A stretch of DNA of 64,000 nt, from contig NZ_CP025407.1 in NCBI RefSeq assembly GCF_002847285.1, forward strand, positions 3,484,501 to 3,548,500. Reading direction: 5' to 3'. The notes under the pieces are model-generated. The model was not told where the DNA came from, ran no database searches, and worked only from the letters and a program-made list of their open reading frames with translations. Source of the stretch: Streptomyces sp. CMB-StM0423. Its GTDB lineage: Bacteria; Actinomycetota; Actinomycetes; Streptomycetales; Streptomycetaceae. Each line of letters starts with the position of its first letter. Within the stretch, counting starts at the first letter, position 1. Below are positions 43,506 through 52,406 of the stretch, in pieces. The position numbers were made by a program, and so were the translations under genes.

Positions 43506-43523
43506 CGGCCCCGGGGACGACGA

Positions 43524-43550
43524 CGGGCCCGTAGCACCGCTACGGGCCCG
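43524..43550 (+). terminator. Terminator of the amino-sugar operon
   Basis: Twelve-base arms CGGGCCCGTAGC (43524-43535) and GCTACGGGCCCG (43539-43550) pair perfectly with a three-base loop, 19 bases past the aldolase stop and facing the convergent CBM gene. Confidence 0.85.
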
Positions 43551-43580
43551 GACGTACCCGGTGCCACGGCACCGGAAGAC

Positions 43581-44558
43581 CTACGACGAGACCTGGCCCT
43601 TCTTCAGCTCCACCTTGCTGATGGCGCTCTGGCATTCCTTGTTGCCCGACTCGCAGGACAGCTTGATCTCGTTGGCGCCCGCGTCCAGGGAGATCCACGA
43701 GTAGGACCGGGTCCAGCCGGCCAGCCAGTCACCCTTCTTCGCCTTCGCGAAGTTCTCCAGGTTCACCGTCCGGCCGTCCGACTGACCGTTGATCGTGAGG
43801 GTGAGTTCTGCGTCCTTGCCCGGCACGCTGTAGTCGACGAAGAGCGTGTACTCCCCGGCCTCGTCGACCTCGGGCTTCCAGGTAGCGGACGCGCCCTGGT
43901 TCTCCAGGCCGTGGACGTACGGGCCGTCCTCGGAGACGTTCGTGTCGCTGCCGACGACCGCGCCGCCGGCCAGCGCCAGCTTCGCGCCGTCCTCGGTGGG
44001 CGGGGCGGCCGGGTCCTTCTTGGGCTTGTCGTCGCCGTTCTTGCCCTCGTCGTCGCCCTTGCCCTCGGGGCTGGGGGCGACGGACTCCGAGTCGCCGCCG
44101 CCGACGTCCGAGTTCTCCCCGTCGCCGCTGAAGAGCACCGCGGCGACGATGGCGATGACGACCGTGGCGACCACGGCGACCGCGCCGAGCATCAGCCCGT
44201 TCCGCCCGCCGCCGCGGCCCCGGCGCGGGCCCTCGCCGGGGTCACCCGGCGGGAAGGACGGGGGCTGCGGCGGAGGGCCGCCGTAGGTCTCGGGCGCGGC
44301 ATAGTGCGGGCTGGGGCTCGACTGCCCGTACGGGTACGCCTGCTGGGGCGGCACCTGGTACGCGGCCTGCTGGCCGCCGTACGTCCGCTCGCCGACGGCC
44401 CTGACCTGGGTGTACGACGTGCGCGGCACACCCGGGGCGGGGGCCGTGCCCTCCCCCGGTCCTGGCACCGGCGCGGCACCGCCCTCGGGGCGGTACAGAT
44501 GGGCGAAGGGGTCGTCGTCCTCGGGCGGCGTGCCCGCACCGTGGTTGCCGGCCGTCAT
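43581..44558 (-). CDS. Membrane-anchored protein with C-terminal CBM35/CBM6-like domain
   Basis: 325 residues. The first 120 are cytoplasmic and low in complexity (Pro/Gly/Tyr/Gln-rich, AAYQVPPQQAYPYGQ). One membrane segment follows (LMLGAVAVVATVVIAIVAAVLF, about 122-143), then an Asp/Lys/Pro linker and a carbohydrate-binding module-like domain (about 195-320): AGEYTLFVDYSVPGKDAELTLTING, WTRSYSWISLDAGANEIKLSC. The module faces outside and may bind a cell-wall or environmental glycan; no catalytic domain is present. It neighbours the amino-sugar operon and the c-di-GMP enzyme, but a functional link is not shown. Confidence 0.82.
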   Translation of the reverse strand: MTAGNHGAGTPPEDDDPFAHLYRPEGGAAPVPGPGEGTAPAPGVPRTSYTQVRAVGERTYGGQQAAYQVPPQQAYPYGQSSPSPHYAAPETYGGPPPQPPSFPPGDPGEGPRRGRGGGRNGLMLGAVAVVATVVIAIVAAVLFSGDGENSDVGGGDSESVAPSPEGKGDDEGKNGDDKPKKDPAAPPTEDGAKLALAGGAVVGSDTNVSEDGPYVHGLENQGASATWKPEVDEAGEYTLFVDYSVPGKDAELTLTINGQSDGRTVNLENFAKAKKGDWLAGWTRSYSWISLDAGANEIKLSCESGNKECQSAISKVELKKGQVSS

Positions 44559-44742
44559 CTCCCTCTCACTCCCTGGTGGGCGTTGCGTCCCCGCCGGCGA
44601 ACCGCCGGCCAGGGGGCGAGCCTACCCCGTCCGGAGCAGTACCCGAGCGTTCCTTCGGTCGACTGTGGACGAAGCCACGACGGCCGCCTGTGGACGACCA
44701 GGGGCCGCGGGGCGGCGGCGCCCCGGGCCCGTACGTCCGTCA

Positions 44743-46434
44743 CTAGCCTGCCCGGCGGTGCGAGCGGCCCTGCGAGCGGGCCCGCTTCTCGCGGTACATG
44801 AGCTGGTCCGCCGAGCTGAGGATCTCCTCCGTCGACATCCCGCACATCGCCCAGCCGGTGCCGATGCTCGCGCCCACGCGCACCCCCCGGCCGTCGACGC
44901 GGATCGGCGGGATGATCGCGTTCCGCAGCCGGACCGCCAGGTCCTCGGCGCCGCCGGGCGTCAGGCCGTCGGCGAGCACCACGAACTCGTCGCCGCCGAG
45001 CCGCGCGACGGTGTCGCCGTCGCGGACCGCGTGGGTCAGCCGCTGCGCGACGGCGATGAGCACGGCGTCGCCGGTGTTGTGGCCGAAGCGGTCGTTGATG
45101 GACTTGAAGCCGTCGAGGTCGCAGAAGAGCACCGCGAGCCCCTTGCCCCCGGATTCCCCGCCGCCCTCGGGGACCATCGCGTGCACATGGTGCTCGTAAG
45201 GACCCGGGCCGGCCCAGTGCTCCTCGGCCCCGTCCGTCCCGAAGCCGTGCCCGTTGCTGTCGACCTCGCCCGGCACAGGACCGGCGCCGACGATGGCCCG
45301 GCCGCGCGGCCCCGGCAGCCCGGCGGCGGAGTGGCTGACGGCGCCCGTGTAGAGCTCCGGCGGCCGGTCGCAGAGCCGGGCGGTGAGCCGGGCGCGCAGC
45401 TCGGCGGCGTTGGGCAGGCCGGTGAGCGAGTCGTGGCTGGCGCGGTGCGCGAGCTGCGCCTCGTGGCGCTTGCGCTCCTCGATGTCCTCGACGTGGGTGA
45501 GGAGGTAGCGCGGGCCGTCGGCGGCGTCGGCGACCACCGAGTTGCGCAGGTTCACCCACACGTACGTGGCGTCGCGGCGGGCGAGGCGCAGCTCGGCCTT
45601 GCCGCCCTCGGCGAAGGTGCGCAGCAGGGTGCCGACGTCCTCGGGGTGGACCAGGTCGGAGAACGACAGCCGGCGCAGGCTGGAGGGCTGGCGGCCCAGG
45701 AGCCGGCACAGCGCGTCGTTCGTACGGATCAGCCGCCCGTGGTCGTCGCCGCCCATCTCGGCGACGGCCATGCCGCTGGGCGCGTACTCGAATGCCTGGC
45801 GGAAGCTCTCCTCGCTGGCGCGGAGCGCCTGCTGCTCGCGCTCCAGCCGCACCAGCGCGCGCTGCATGTTGGCCCGCAGCCGGGCGTTGGTGATCGCTAT
45901 GGCGGCCTGCGAGGCGTACATCTGCAGGGCCTCGCGCCCCCAGGGGGTCGGCACCCGGCCGTTGGCCGGCTTGTCGACGGACAGGACGCCGAGCAGCTCG
46001 CGGCCGGCGTCGTGGATCGGTGCGAAGAGGCGGTCGCCGGTGACCCAGTCACCGGGGGCGGAGGGCGGCGGGACGACGGGGTGGGTCTGCGGCACCTCGT
46101 CGTCATCGAGCACCCAGCCTTCGCTGTGGGGTATGTAGCGCAGCTCGCCCCACTCGACGCCCATGTGGAGCCGGCGCTCCCACGCCTCACGCGGGCCGAC
46201 CCGGCCGGCCATGATCGCCTCGGCGGTCGGATCGCCGCCGACGGCGGCGACGACGAGGTCGCCGTCGGGCCGTACGAGGTTCACCGCGGACACCTCGTAC
46301 CCGAGGGCGACGAGCCCGTCCGCGACGCTCTGGAGAGTGTCGGCGAGGCTGCGCGTCTGATTCAGGTCCGCGAGGACCGAATGCAGCCGGCGCAGGCTCG
46401 CCAGCCTTACGTAAGGTTCGGCCTCCGTCTCCAT
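44743..46434 (-). CDS. cdgB: Diguanylate cyclase with GAF and PAS domains (CdgB-like)
   Basis: 563 residues: GAF domain (about 20-185), PAS/PAC (about 205-325, ending YLLTHVEDIEERKRHE) and GGDEF (about 330-560). The active site is an intact GGDEF (480-484) with an upstream inhibitory site RDGD (471-474) five residues before it, so it should make c-di-GMP with product inhibition. An 80-residue Gly/Pro/His-rich loop (352-430) is inserted inside the GGDEF domain. Domain order and position beside arfB/terD match S. coelicolor CdgB as I recall it. GGGAGG lies before the ATG. A CRP-type site lies 126 bases upstream. Confidence 0.92.
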   Translation of the reverse strand: METEAEPYVRLASLRRLHSVLADLNQTRSLADTLQSVADGLVALGYEVSAVNLVRPDGDLVVAAVGGDPTAEAIMAGRVGPREAWERRLHMGVEWGELRYIPHSEGWVLDDDEVPQTHPVVPPPSAPGDWVTGDRLFAPIHDAGRELLGVLSVDKPANGRVPTPWGREALQMYASQAAIAITNARLRANMQRALVRLEREQQALRASEESFRQAFEYAPSGMAVAEMGGDDHGRLIRTNDALCRLLGRQPSSLRRLSFSDLVHPEDVGTLLRTFAEGGKAELRLARRDATYVWVNLRNSVVADAADGPRYLLTHVEDIEERKRHEAQLAHRASHDSLTGLPNAAELRARLTARLCDRPPELYTGAVSHSAAGLPGPRGRAIVGAGPVPGEVDSNGHGFGTDGAEEHWAGPGPYEHHVHAMVPEGGGESGGKGLAVLFCDLDGFKSINDRFGHNTGDAVLIAVAQRLTHAVRDGDTVARLGGDEFVVLADGLTPGGAEDLAVRLRNAIIPPIRVDGRGVRVGASIGTGWAMCGMSTEEILSSADQLMYREKRARSQGRSHRRAG

Positions 46435-46559
46435 ACCTGCCCTCCCGTCTCGCCCCGACCTCGGCGGAAGACCCCCGCGTGGAATTTCATCCAACGACAC
46501 GGCCACTGAATCACAGCCAGCTCTTCGGCGGGTACACAGGGTCAACATTGGATGCCCTC

Positions 46560-46575
46560 TGTGACTCAAGTCACA
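46560..46575. promoter_or_regulatory. CRP-type operator
   Basis: TGTGACTCAAGTCACA is exactly TGTGA-N6-TCACA, the cAMP-receptor-protein consensus, and symmetry continues one base each side (C...G). It sits between cdgB and the flavin reductase gene and may control either. Confidence 0.7.
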
Positions 46576-46591
46576 GGGTGGGGAGGTGTTA

Positions 46592-46622
46592 ACCGGCGTG
46601 CGGCCAAGAGTCGCACGCCGGT
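46592..46622. terminator. Stem-loop in the divergent gap
   Basis: ACCGGCGTGCG (46592-46602) and CGCACGCCGGT (46612-46622) form an 11-base perfect stem with a nine-base loop. A terminator here is odd, because both neighbours are transcribed away from it; it may end an unseen short transcript or act as a leader structure. Confidence 0.5.
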
Positions 46623-46773
46623 CTCTGGGAGCTTCGCGCCGGGTGGGGCGGAAGGGGCCGCCCGGCGGGGTCCGTGGGGGTCCCGCGGCAGGTGGGGCGG
46701 GACGGAGACCTAGGACTCCGCTCCGCCCTCGGCCCGATGCCCGGGGCCCTGTCGCCCCGTTACGGTTCGAGGC

Positions 46774-47313
46774 GTGCTGCATGAGACGCAAGCGGTGGAC
46801 CATCCTGTTGGGGTGAGCGACGAGCAGTTCCGGGCGGCCATGAGCCGGCTGGCGGCGGGCGTGGTGCTGGTCACGGCGTACGACCCGGACCCCGGCCTGA
46901 ACGGCGAGGACGTCGGGATGACGGCGACCGCGTTCCTGTCGGTGTCCCTGGACCCCCCGCTGGTGATGGTGAGCGTCCGCAACGGCTCCCGCATGGACGA
47001 ACTGCTGACGGACCGCGAGGAGTGGGCGGCGTCGGTGCTCTCCGAGAGCCAGCGGCACATCGCCGGGCGGTTCGCGATGAAGGGGCGGATCAGCGACCGG
47101 CTGCTGTTCGACGACATCCCGTACACGCGCGGCGAGGTGACCGGGTGCGCGCTGGTGGGCGGGGCGCTGGCGACGGTGGAGTGCAGGACGGAGCAGCGCG
47201 TGGTGGCGGGGGACCACACGCTGGTGATCGGGCGGGTGCTGAGCGCGACGCAGCCGAGTTCGGACGGCAGCCCGCTGACGTACTTCCGGGGGCGGTACCG
47301 GACGCTGGGCTGA
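46774..47313 (+). CDS. Flavin reductase-family protein
   Basis: 179 residues with the split-barrel flavin-binding fold: FRAAMSRLAAGVVLVTAYD, GMTATAFLSVSLDPPLVMVSVRNGSRM (FMN-binding region), WAASVLSESQRHIAGRFAMKGR, and DHTLVIGRVLSA near the end. Such proteins reduce FMN/FAD with NAD(P)H, often to feed a monooxygenase. GTG at 46774 lies about 8 bases after TACGGT, so the mRNA may be leaderless. No partner monooxygenase is adjacent. Confidence 0.85.
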   Translation: MLHETQAVDHPVGVSDEQFRAAMSRLAAGVVLVTAYDPDPGLNGEDVGMTATAFLSVSLDPPLVMVSVRNGSRMDELLTDREEWAASVLSESQRHIAGRFAMKGRISDRLLFDDIPYTRGEVTGCALVGGALATVECRTEQRVVAGDHTLVIGRVLSATQPSSDGSPLTYFRGRYRTLG

Positions 47314-47357
47314 GCCTTCGCACCTTCGCGTTGGCGACGAGAGGGAGTCGGCGGGAG

Positions 47358-47798
47358 TTACTGGCCCCAGCCGCGGCCCCTGCGGCCGCGCTTGACGTCG
47401 GACCGCTGCTTCTTCTCCCGCAGCCGGCGCTCGTTGACCCCCCGCGGGACCTTCCGCTTCCGCCGCGGCGCGGGCGGCGGCGCCGTGGCCTCCGCGAGCA
47501 GCGCGGCGAGCCGTACGGCGGCGGTCTCGCGGTTGCGCCACTGCGACCGGTGCTCACTCGCCCGGACCACGACGTGCCCGTCGACGAGCCTGTCCGCGAG
47601 CCGCTCCAGGGCCCGCTCCTTCCACACCGGCGGCAGCGACTGCGTACCCGCGAGGTCGAAGCGGACCTCGGCCTGGGTGTCGCTGGTGTTCACGTGCTGA
47701 CCGCCCGGCCCGGAGGAACGCGAGAAACGCCACAGCAGCTCGGCCTCCGGCAGGGCGACCGAGCCGCGGATGCGGTAGGGACCGGACATGTCTCCCAT
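47358..47798 (-). CDS. arfB: Alternative ribosome-rescue factor / peptidyl-tRNA hydrolase
   Basis: 146 residues. The catalytic GGQ motif lies in SRSSGPGGQHVNTSDTQAEVRFDL (GGQ about 32-34), and the basic C-terminal tail (RRKRKVPRGVNERRLREKKQRSDVKRGRRGRG) is the part that enters the empty mRNA channel of stalled ribosomes. It hydrolyses peptidyl-tRNA to free stalled ribosomes. ATG at 47789 is an alternative start. It faces the flavin reductase gene convergently. Confidence 0.93.
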   Translation of the reverse strand: MGDMSGPYRIRGSVALPEAELLWRFSRSSGPGGQHVNTSDTQAEVRFDLAGTQSLPPVWKERALERLADRLVDGHVVVRASEHRSQWRNRETAAVRLAALLAEATAPPPAPRRKRKVPRGVNERRLREKKQRSDVKRGRRGRGWGQ

Positions 47799-47959
47799 GA
47801 TCCCGCGTGGGTGTTCGACCTGTCACGTCGTTTGCGCCACCCGGAAGTCGCCCGGAAGTGGCGGGGGTACGGTGCGTGGAACCGGGTGGGGCACACCGGC
47901 GTTGTGACTCCGTAGACGTGGCTCCGGCACGTGGAGCCAGAACCAGGAGGGGACTCCCC

Positions 47960-48535
47960 ATGCCCGTAAGCCTGTCCAAGGGCGGCAACGTTTCGCTCAC
48001 CAAGGAAGCCCCCGGGCTGACCGCCGTCACGGTCGGTCTCGGCTGGGACGTCCGTACCACGACGGGAGTGGACTTCGACCTCGACGCGAGCGCCATCGCG
48101 GTGAACGCCGAGGGCCGGGTCTTCTCCGACCAGCACTTCATCTTCTTCAACAACCGGCAGTCGCCGGACCAGACGATCGTGCACACCGGTGACAACGTCA
48201 CCGGCGAGGGCGCGGGCGACGACGAGCAGATCAAGGTCGACCTGGCCGGCCTGCCGGCCGAGATCGACAAGATCGTCTTCCCGGTCTCGATCTACGACGC
48301 CGAGACCCGCAGCCAGAACTTCGGCCAGGTGCGCAACGCGTTCATCCGCGTCGTGAACCAGGCCGGGGAGGCGGAGATCGCGCGCTACGACCTCACCGAG
48401 GACGCGGCGACGGAGACCGCGATGGTCTTCGGCGAGCTGTACCGCAACGGCGCGGAGTGGAAGTTCCGCGCGGTGGGCCAGGGCTACGCCTCGGGCCTGT
48501 CGGGCATCGCCCAGGACTTCGGCGTCAGCGTCTGA
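47960..48535 (+). CDS. terD: TerD-family protein
   Basis: 191 residues, full-length Ter[46 protein letters not shown] (calcium-binding acidic cluster), [24 protein letters not shown] and [14 protein letters not shown]. TerD domains bind calcium and are tied to tellurite resistance and stress signalling; in Streptomyces they affect differentiation. AGGAGGGG lies before the ATG. It is a single gene with its own terminator. Confidence 0.95.
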   Translation: MPVSLSKGGNVSLTKEAPGLTAVTVGLGWDVRTTTGVDFDLDASAIAVNAEGRVFSDQHFIFFNNRQSPDQTIVHTGDNVTGEGAGDDEQIKVDLAGLPAEIDKIVFPVSIYDAETRSQNFGQVRNAFIRVVNQAGEAEIARYDLTEDAATETAMVFGELYRNGAEWKFRAVGQGYASGLSGIAQDFGVSV

Positions 48536-48567
48536 CGCACCGGGGTCCGCGGGACCCCGTGGACGCG

Positions 48568-48603
48568 GAGTGGCCCGTCGCGCGGCAGCGCGGCGGGCCA
48601 CTC
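48568..48603. terminator. Bidirectional terminator between terD and the Uma2 gene
   Basis: GAGTGGCCCG (48568-48577) and CGGGCCACTC (48594-48603) are perfect arms. A smaller hairpin GGGGTCC/GGACCCC (48542-48558) precedes it. It serves terD on the plus strand and the Uma2-type gene (ending 48615) on the minus strand. Confidence 0.75.
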
Positions 48604-48614
48604 GTGGCTTCGGG

Positions 48615-49193
48615 TCAGAACTCGGCGGTGTCCAACTCGAAGCCGAACGGCTCCGGGAGCACGAGAGTCAAGCCCAGCCTGGCCTTGTCGGCCCGGGCGT
48701 ACGTGCCCTCATCCGGCTCGCTGTGAATCCAGGCGGCACCCGCCTCGCGATCGATGAGCAGGTAGAAGGGGATTCCGGCACGGGCATAGCCCCGCAACTT
48801 CCTCATGCGGTCGTTGTCGGCAGTGGACTTCGAGGTGACCTCGGCGACGAGCATGACGGGGCCGGGGTCATGCCACTCAAGATCGTTCCGGAAGCTCCCC
48901 TTGGCGGCGACGACCACGTCAGGGATGACCCTGTCCTTGGTGTCGGCACCCGGGAGTACCAGGCCGATACCGGTATACGTCCTGAGATCCCTGCGATGGT
49001 CACGGACCTGGTCGGCCACCTCGGAGACGATCTCTTCGTGCTCACCGTTCGCCGGAGGCGTCACGTGGATCTGCCCTTCGATCAGTTCCACGCGTCGCCC
49101 CTGGGGGGCAGCCGCGCTTGCTGCGAAGAAGACTTCCTCGACTGCGCTGTCTCCAGGCACGAGCACCTCGCGCTCAGGGGTCGTCGATGCCAT
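48615..49193 (-). CDS. Uma2-family putative endonuclease
   Basis: 192 residues with a PD-(D/E)XK-like core: RVELIEGQIHVTPPANGEHEEIVSEVADQV, VIPDVVVAAKG (aspartate) and MLVAEVTSKSTADNDRMRKLRGYARAGIPFYLLID (Glu...Ser-Lys). Uma2 proteins are abundant in actinomycetes and cyanobacteria as single genes; nuclease activity is predicted from the fold and the biological role is unknown. Slightly lower GC than its neighbours hints at acquisition. Confidence 0.88.
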   Translation of the reverse strand: MASTTPEREVLVPGDSAVEEVFFAASAAAPQGRRVELIEGQIHVTPPANGEHEEIVSEVADQVRDHRRDLRTYTGIGLVLPGADTKDRVIPDVVVAAKGSFRNDLEWHDPGPVMLVAEVTSKSTADNDRMRKLRGYARAGIPFYLLIDREAGAAWIHSEPDEGTYARADKARLGLTLVLPEPFGFELDTAEF

Positions 49194-49278
49194 AGGTGCC
49201 CTCCTTCGTCGAAGGGACGCTCTCAGCGTAAGCCAGATGTGGTGACCGCATCGGCCGCCCCTTCACCCGAACGGGCAT

Positions 49279-50013
49279 TCAGTGACGTTTCTGCACGTCA
49301 TCCACCGCCCGGACCTCCACGCCCACCTGGGCGGCGAAGACCGGGGCCAGGGCGAGGAGTTGTTCGGGGCTGATGACCGCGCCGGCCAGGCGGTCCACGC
49401 CGCGTTCGAGGGTCAGCTCCGAGGCGCGGCGCAGGTCGACGTCCGTCAGGCGGGCGCCGGAGAGGTCCGCGCGCTGGATCGCGCAGCCCTCGAACGCCAC
49501 CCGCTCCAGCCGGGCGTCGCCGAAGTCCGGCTCCGCCAGCACGCAGTCCTCGAACACGACGTCCGTCAGCCGCGCCCCGCGCAGGTTCAGGAAGTCCGCC
49601 TTGCCGCCGCGCACCACCACCCGCTCCAGCGTCGCCCCGTGCAACTGCACGCCGCCCAGCCGGGTGTCCGTCAGCTCCACGTCCCGCAGCGTCGCCCCCG
49701 CCAGGTCCGTCCCCGCGCCGCGCACCTCCTCCAGCACCGAGTCGATCAGCCGCGCGCTCGGCAGCCGCGCCGCGTCCAGCACGCAGCGGCGCAGCGCGCA
49801 GTCCATGAAGCGCGCCCCCGCGCCGTCCGCCCCCGTCAGGTCGAGCCCGGCGAACTCCAGCGCGTCGTAGTCCCCGTCGGGCTCCAGGTCCGCCGGCCGG
49901 TACGTGCCCGCGGCGCCCTCCTCCCCCGCCCCGTACCGCTCCAGGGACGCCGGGAGCCGCACCGCAGGCCGCCGCGGCGCCTTGATCGTCTTCCGCCTCG
50001 TCATGCGCCCCAT
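49279..50013 (-). CDS. Pentapeptide-repeat protein
   Basis: 244 residues. From about 50 to 205 the chain consists of A(D/N)LXX-type pentapeptide repeats (FAGLDLTGADGAGARFMDCALRRC, LRGARLTDVVFEDC, ADLSGARLTDVDL), which fold as a right-handed quadrilateral helix. Some such proteins mimic DNA and protect gyrase from quinolones, but most have no known role. The basic N-terminus (RRKTIKAPRRP) and the short helical C-terminus are not repeats. ATG at 50004 is an alternative start. Confidence 0.9.
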   Translation of the reverse strand: MGRMTRRKTIKAPRRPAVRLPASLERYGAGEEGAAGTYRPADLEPDGDYDALEFAGLDLTGADGAGARFMDCALRRCVLDAARLPSARLIDSVLEEVRGAGTDLAGATLRDVELTDTRLGGVQLHGATLERVVVRGGKADFLNLRGARLTDVVFEDCVLAEPDFGDARLERVAFEGCAIQRADLSGARLTDVDLRRASELTLERGVDRLAGAVISPEQLLALAPVFAAQVGVEVRAVDDVQKRH

Positions 50014-50111
50014 CGTGACCTACGGCACTGACACCGCACCCGATGTCACATTCCCGCCCCCCGCCTTCGTCCTGTGATCAGAATGGCAATATCGCAGGTG
50101 AGGAGCACGAC

Positions 50112-51263
50112 ATGCGACGGATCTCCGTCATCGGCGGCGGGCTGGCCGGGCTCACCGCCGCCATCACCGCCGCCGAGGCCGGCGCCCGCGTCACCCTGTA
50201 CGAGGCGCACCACACCGTCGGGGGGCGTGCACGTACCGCCGACGCGCCCTACCGCACCAACGAAGGCCCGCACGCCCTCTACTACCGCGGCCCGCACTGG
50301 ACCTGGCTCAAGCGGCGCCACCTCCTCGGCCCGCTCGCCCCGATCCCGCCCCTGGAGGGGTCCCGGTTCCGCTTCCGCCGCGAGGGCCGGCTGCGGAAGG
50401 TGCCGCCGGGCGCGATGCTGCGTCTCGTCCGCCGCCGCGAGGCGCCCGTGGACCGCGACTTCCACGGCTGGGCCGAGGAGATCGCCGGCGAGGCCGGCGC
50501 CCGGGCCGCCGCCCACTACAGCGCCGTCGCGATCTTCCACCACGACCCGGGCTCCCTGTCCGCCGCCTTCGTCCAGGAGCGGCTGCGCCGCACCACCGCG
50601 CTGCCGCCCGAGGCGCACTACCCGGCGGGCGGCTGGGGTTCCGTCGTCGACCGGATGACGAGCATGGCGTGGAACCTCGGCGTACGGATCGAGATCGGCA
50701 GCCGCGTCGCCGAGCTGCCGCGGGGCGGTCCCGTCGTCGTCGCCACCTCGCTGCCCGCCGCCCGCGCGCTCCTCGGCGACCCGTCGCTGACCTGGCACTC
50801 GGGCCGTACGGCCCTCCTCGACCTCGCCGTGCGCCAGCGCCGCGGCGACGCCTTCGTCGTCTCCGACCTCGACGCCCCCGGCTGGGTGGAGCGCTTCTCC
50901 GCCGGGGACGCGTCGCTGGCCCCGGCCGGCGAACAGCTCATCCAGAGCCAGGTGCCGGTGGCCCCCGGGGAGAACAAGGCGGTGGGCATCGCACGGGCGG
51001 AAGAGCTGCTGGACCTGGGCTACCCGGGCTGGCGGGACCGTACGGTATGGCGCCGCGAGGCGCTGGCCGCGGGCCGCACGGGCGCGGTGGACCCGCCGGG
51101 CAGCACCTGGCGCGACCGGCCGGGGGTGGACCGGGGCGACGGGGTGTACCTGGCGGGGGACCAGGTGGCGGCGCCCGGGGTGCTGAGCGAGGTGGCGTTC
51201 GCGAGCGCGATCGAGGCGGTACGGCTGGCGCTGCCGGAGGGGCGGCCGGCCGCGGCGGCGTAG
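50112..51263 (+). CDS. FAD/NAD(P)-dependent oxidoreductase (phytoene desaturase-like amine oxidase fold)
   Basis: 383 residues. The dinucleotide fold starts at once (RRISVIGGGLAGLTAAITAAEAGARVTLYEA), followed by VGGRARTADAPYRTNEGPHALYYRG, the flavin-contact region of amine oxidases/desaturases. The C-terminus DGVYLAGDQVAAPGVLSEVAFASAIEAVR is the second FAD motif. Substrate unknown. GAGGAG lies 6-11 bases before the ATG at 50112. It stands alone, divergent from the pentapeptide gene. Confidence 0.87.
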   Translation: MRRISVIGGGLAGLTAAITAAEAGARVTLYEAHHTVGGRARTADAPYRTNEGPHALYYRGPHWTWLKRRHLLGPLAPIPPLEGSRFRFRREGRLRKVPPGAMLRLVRRREAPVDRDFHGWAEEIAGEAGARAAAHYSAVAIFHHDPGSLSAAFVQERLRRTTALPPEAHYPAGGWGSVVDRMTSMAWNLGVRIEIGSRVAELPRGGPVVVATSLPAARALLGDPSLTWHSGRTALLDLAVRQRRGDAFVVSDLDAPGWVERFSAGDASLAPAGEQLIQSQVPVAPGENKAVGIARAEELLDLGYPGWRDRTVWRREALAAGRTGAVDPPGSTWRDRPGVDRGDGVYLAGDQVAAPGVLSEVAFASAIEAVRLALPEGRPAAAA

Positions 51264-51312
51264 CGGGGCGGGACGCGTAGGGGCGACGGGGCGCGGGGGC
51301 GCGGCGTGACCG

Positions 51313-51335
51313 CTTGACCTGAAGTTCTGTTCAAG
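51313..51335. promoter_or_regulatory. Palindrome in the promoter of the zinc-type dehydrogenase gene
   Basis: A 23-base dyad with arms CTTGA and TCAAG and an inner GAA-G-TTC; nine of eleven positions pair. It includes a TTGACC -35-like hexamer and ends 15 bases before the ATG, so a bound regulator would block transcription. MarR-, HxlR- or MerR-type regulators are candidates; none is encoded adjacent. Confidence 0.5.
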
Positions 51336-51350
51336 TTGTCTGCTGGCCTC

Positions 51351-52340
51351 ATGCACGCCATACGACTTCACACCTTCGGGCCCGCAGAGAACCTCGTCCA
51401 CGAGAAGACCGACGACCCCGTAACCGGCCCCGGCCAGGTCCGTATCGCCGTCGCCGCCGCCGGGGTGCACCTCCTCGACACCTTCCTGCGCGCCGGCGAG
51501 ACCGGCGGCCCCATGCCGCCCCCCGACCTGCCCACGATCCCCGGCCGCGAGGTCGCCGGCACCGTCGAGTCCGTGGGCGACGGCGTCGACCCGGAGTGGC
51601 TGGGCCGCCGCGTCGTCGCCCACATCGGGCTCCGCCCGGGCGGCTACGCGGAGCTGACCGTCACCGAGGCCGAGCGGCTGCACGCGCTGCCCGACTCCCT
51701 CGACGCCGCGGAGGCCGTCGCGATGATCGGCACGGGGCGGACGACGATGGGCTTCCTGCACTTCGCCGAGGTGACGGCGGACGACGTCGTGATCATCACG
51801 GCGGCGGCGGGCGGCGTCGGCTCGCTGCTGGTGCAGTACGCGCGGAACATCGGCGCGTACGCCGTGGGCCTGGTCGGCGGCCCGGAGAAGGTCGCGCGCG
51901 TACGGGACCTCGGCGCGGACACCGCCGCCGACTACACCGACCCGGCCTGGCCCGACGCCGTACGCGCGGCCCTCGGCGACCGCCGGCCCACGGTGCTCCT
52001 CGACACCGTCGGCGGCACCGCCGCGCGCACGGCGGCGGACCTCCTCGCGCCCGGCGGGCGGCACCTGGTGCTGGGCTGGTCGTCGGGGACGCCGCTGGAG
52101 TTCACGGAGGCGGAGCTGGCGGAGCGGGGCATCACGTCGGTCAACGTCCTCGGCCCCGACTGGCTCAGCCGCATCGGCGGCGACGACCCCCTGCGGCGGA
52201 TGGAGGAGGCCGCGCTGACGGAGGCGGCGACGGGCCGCTGGACACCGCTGGTGCAGCGCTACCCGCTGGCCCGGGCTGCCGAGGCCCACCGGGCGCTGGA
52301 GACGCGGGGGACGGTGGGGAAGGTCGTACTGGAGCCGTAG
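51351..52340 (+). CDS. Zinc-binding dehydrogenase / quinone oxidoreductase (MDR family)
   Basis: 329 residues of the medium-chain dehydrogenase/reductase superfamily: GPGQVRIAVAAAGVHLLDTFLR, IPGREVAGTVESVGDGVD, and the NADPH-binding VIITAAAGGVGSLLVQYARNIGA. The catalytic zinc cysteine is absent, as in quinone oxidoreductases (Qor type), so it probably reduces quinones or enones with NADPH. ATG at 51351 is preferred. Reductases of this type are often induced by electrophiles, which fits the palindrome upstream. Confidence 0.88.
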   Translation: MHAIRLHTFGPAENLVHEKTDDPVTGPGQVRIAVAAAGVHLLDTFLRAGETGGPMPPPDLPTIPGREVAGTVESVGDGVDPEWLGRRVVAHIGLRPGGYAELTVTEAERLHALPDSLDAAEAVAMIGTGRTTMGFLHFAEVTADDVVIITAAAGGVGSLLVQYARNIGAYAVGLVGGPEKVARVRDLGADTAADYTDPAWPDAVRAALGDRRPTVLLDTVGGTAARTAADLLAPGGRHLVLGWSSGTPLEFTEAELAERGITSVNVLGPDWLSRIGGDDPLRRMEEAALTEAATGRWTPLVQRYPLARAAEAHRALETRGTVGKVVLEP

Positions 52341-52406
52341 GCCGGGCAGTCGGGCGGCAGATCGGTCTGGTACCGGAGGGGGAGGCGGCGGGGGCCGCGG
52401 GGGCGG

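Larger units (their letters stand above)
46435..46773. other. Divergent gap between cdgB and the flavin reductase gene
   Basis: 339 bases without a supported gene. It contains a perfect CRP-type dyad (46560-46575) and, 16 bases on, a perfect stem-loop (46592-46622). No certain promoter hexamers were assigned. Confidence 0.55.
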
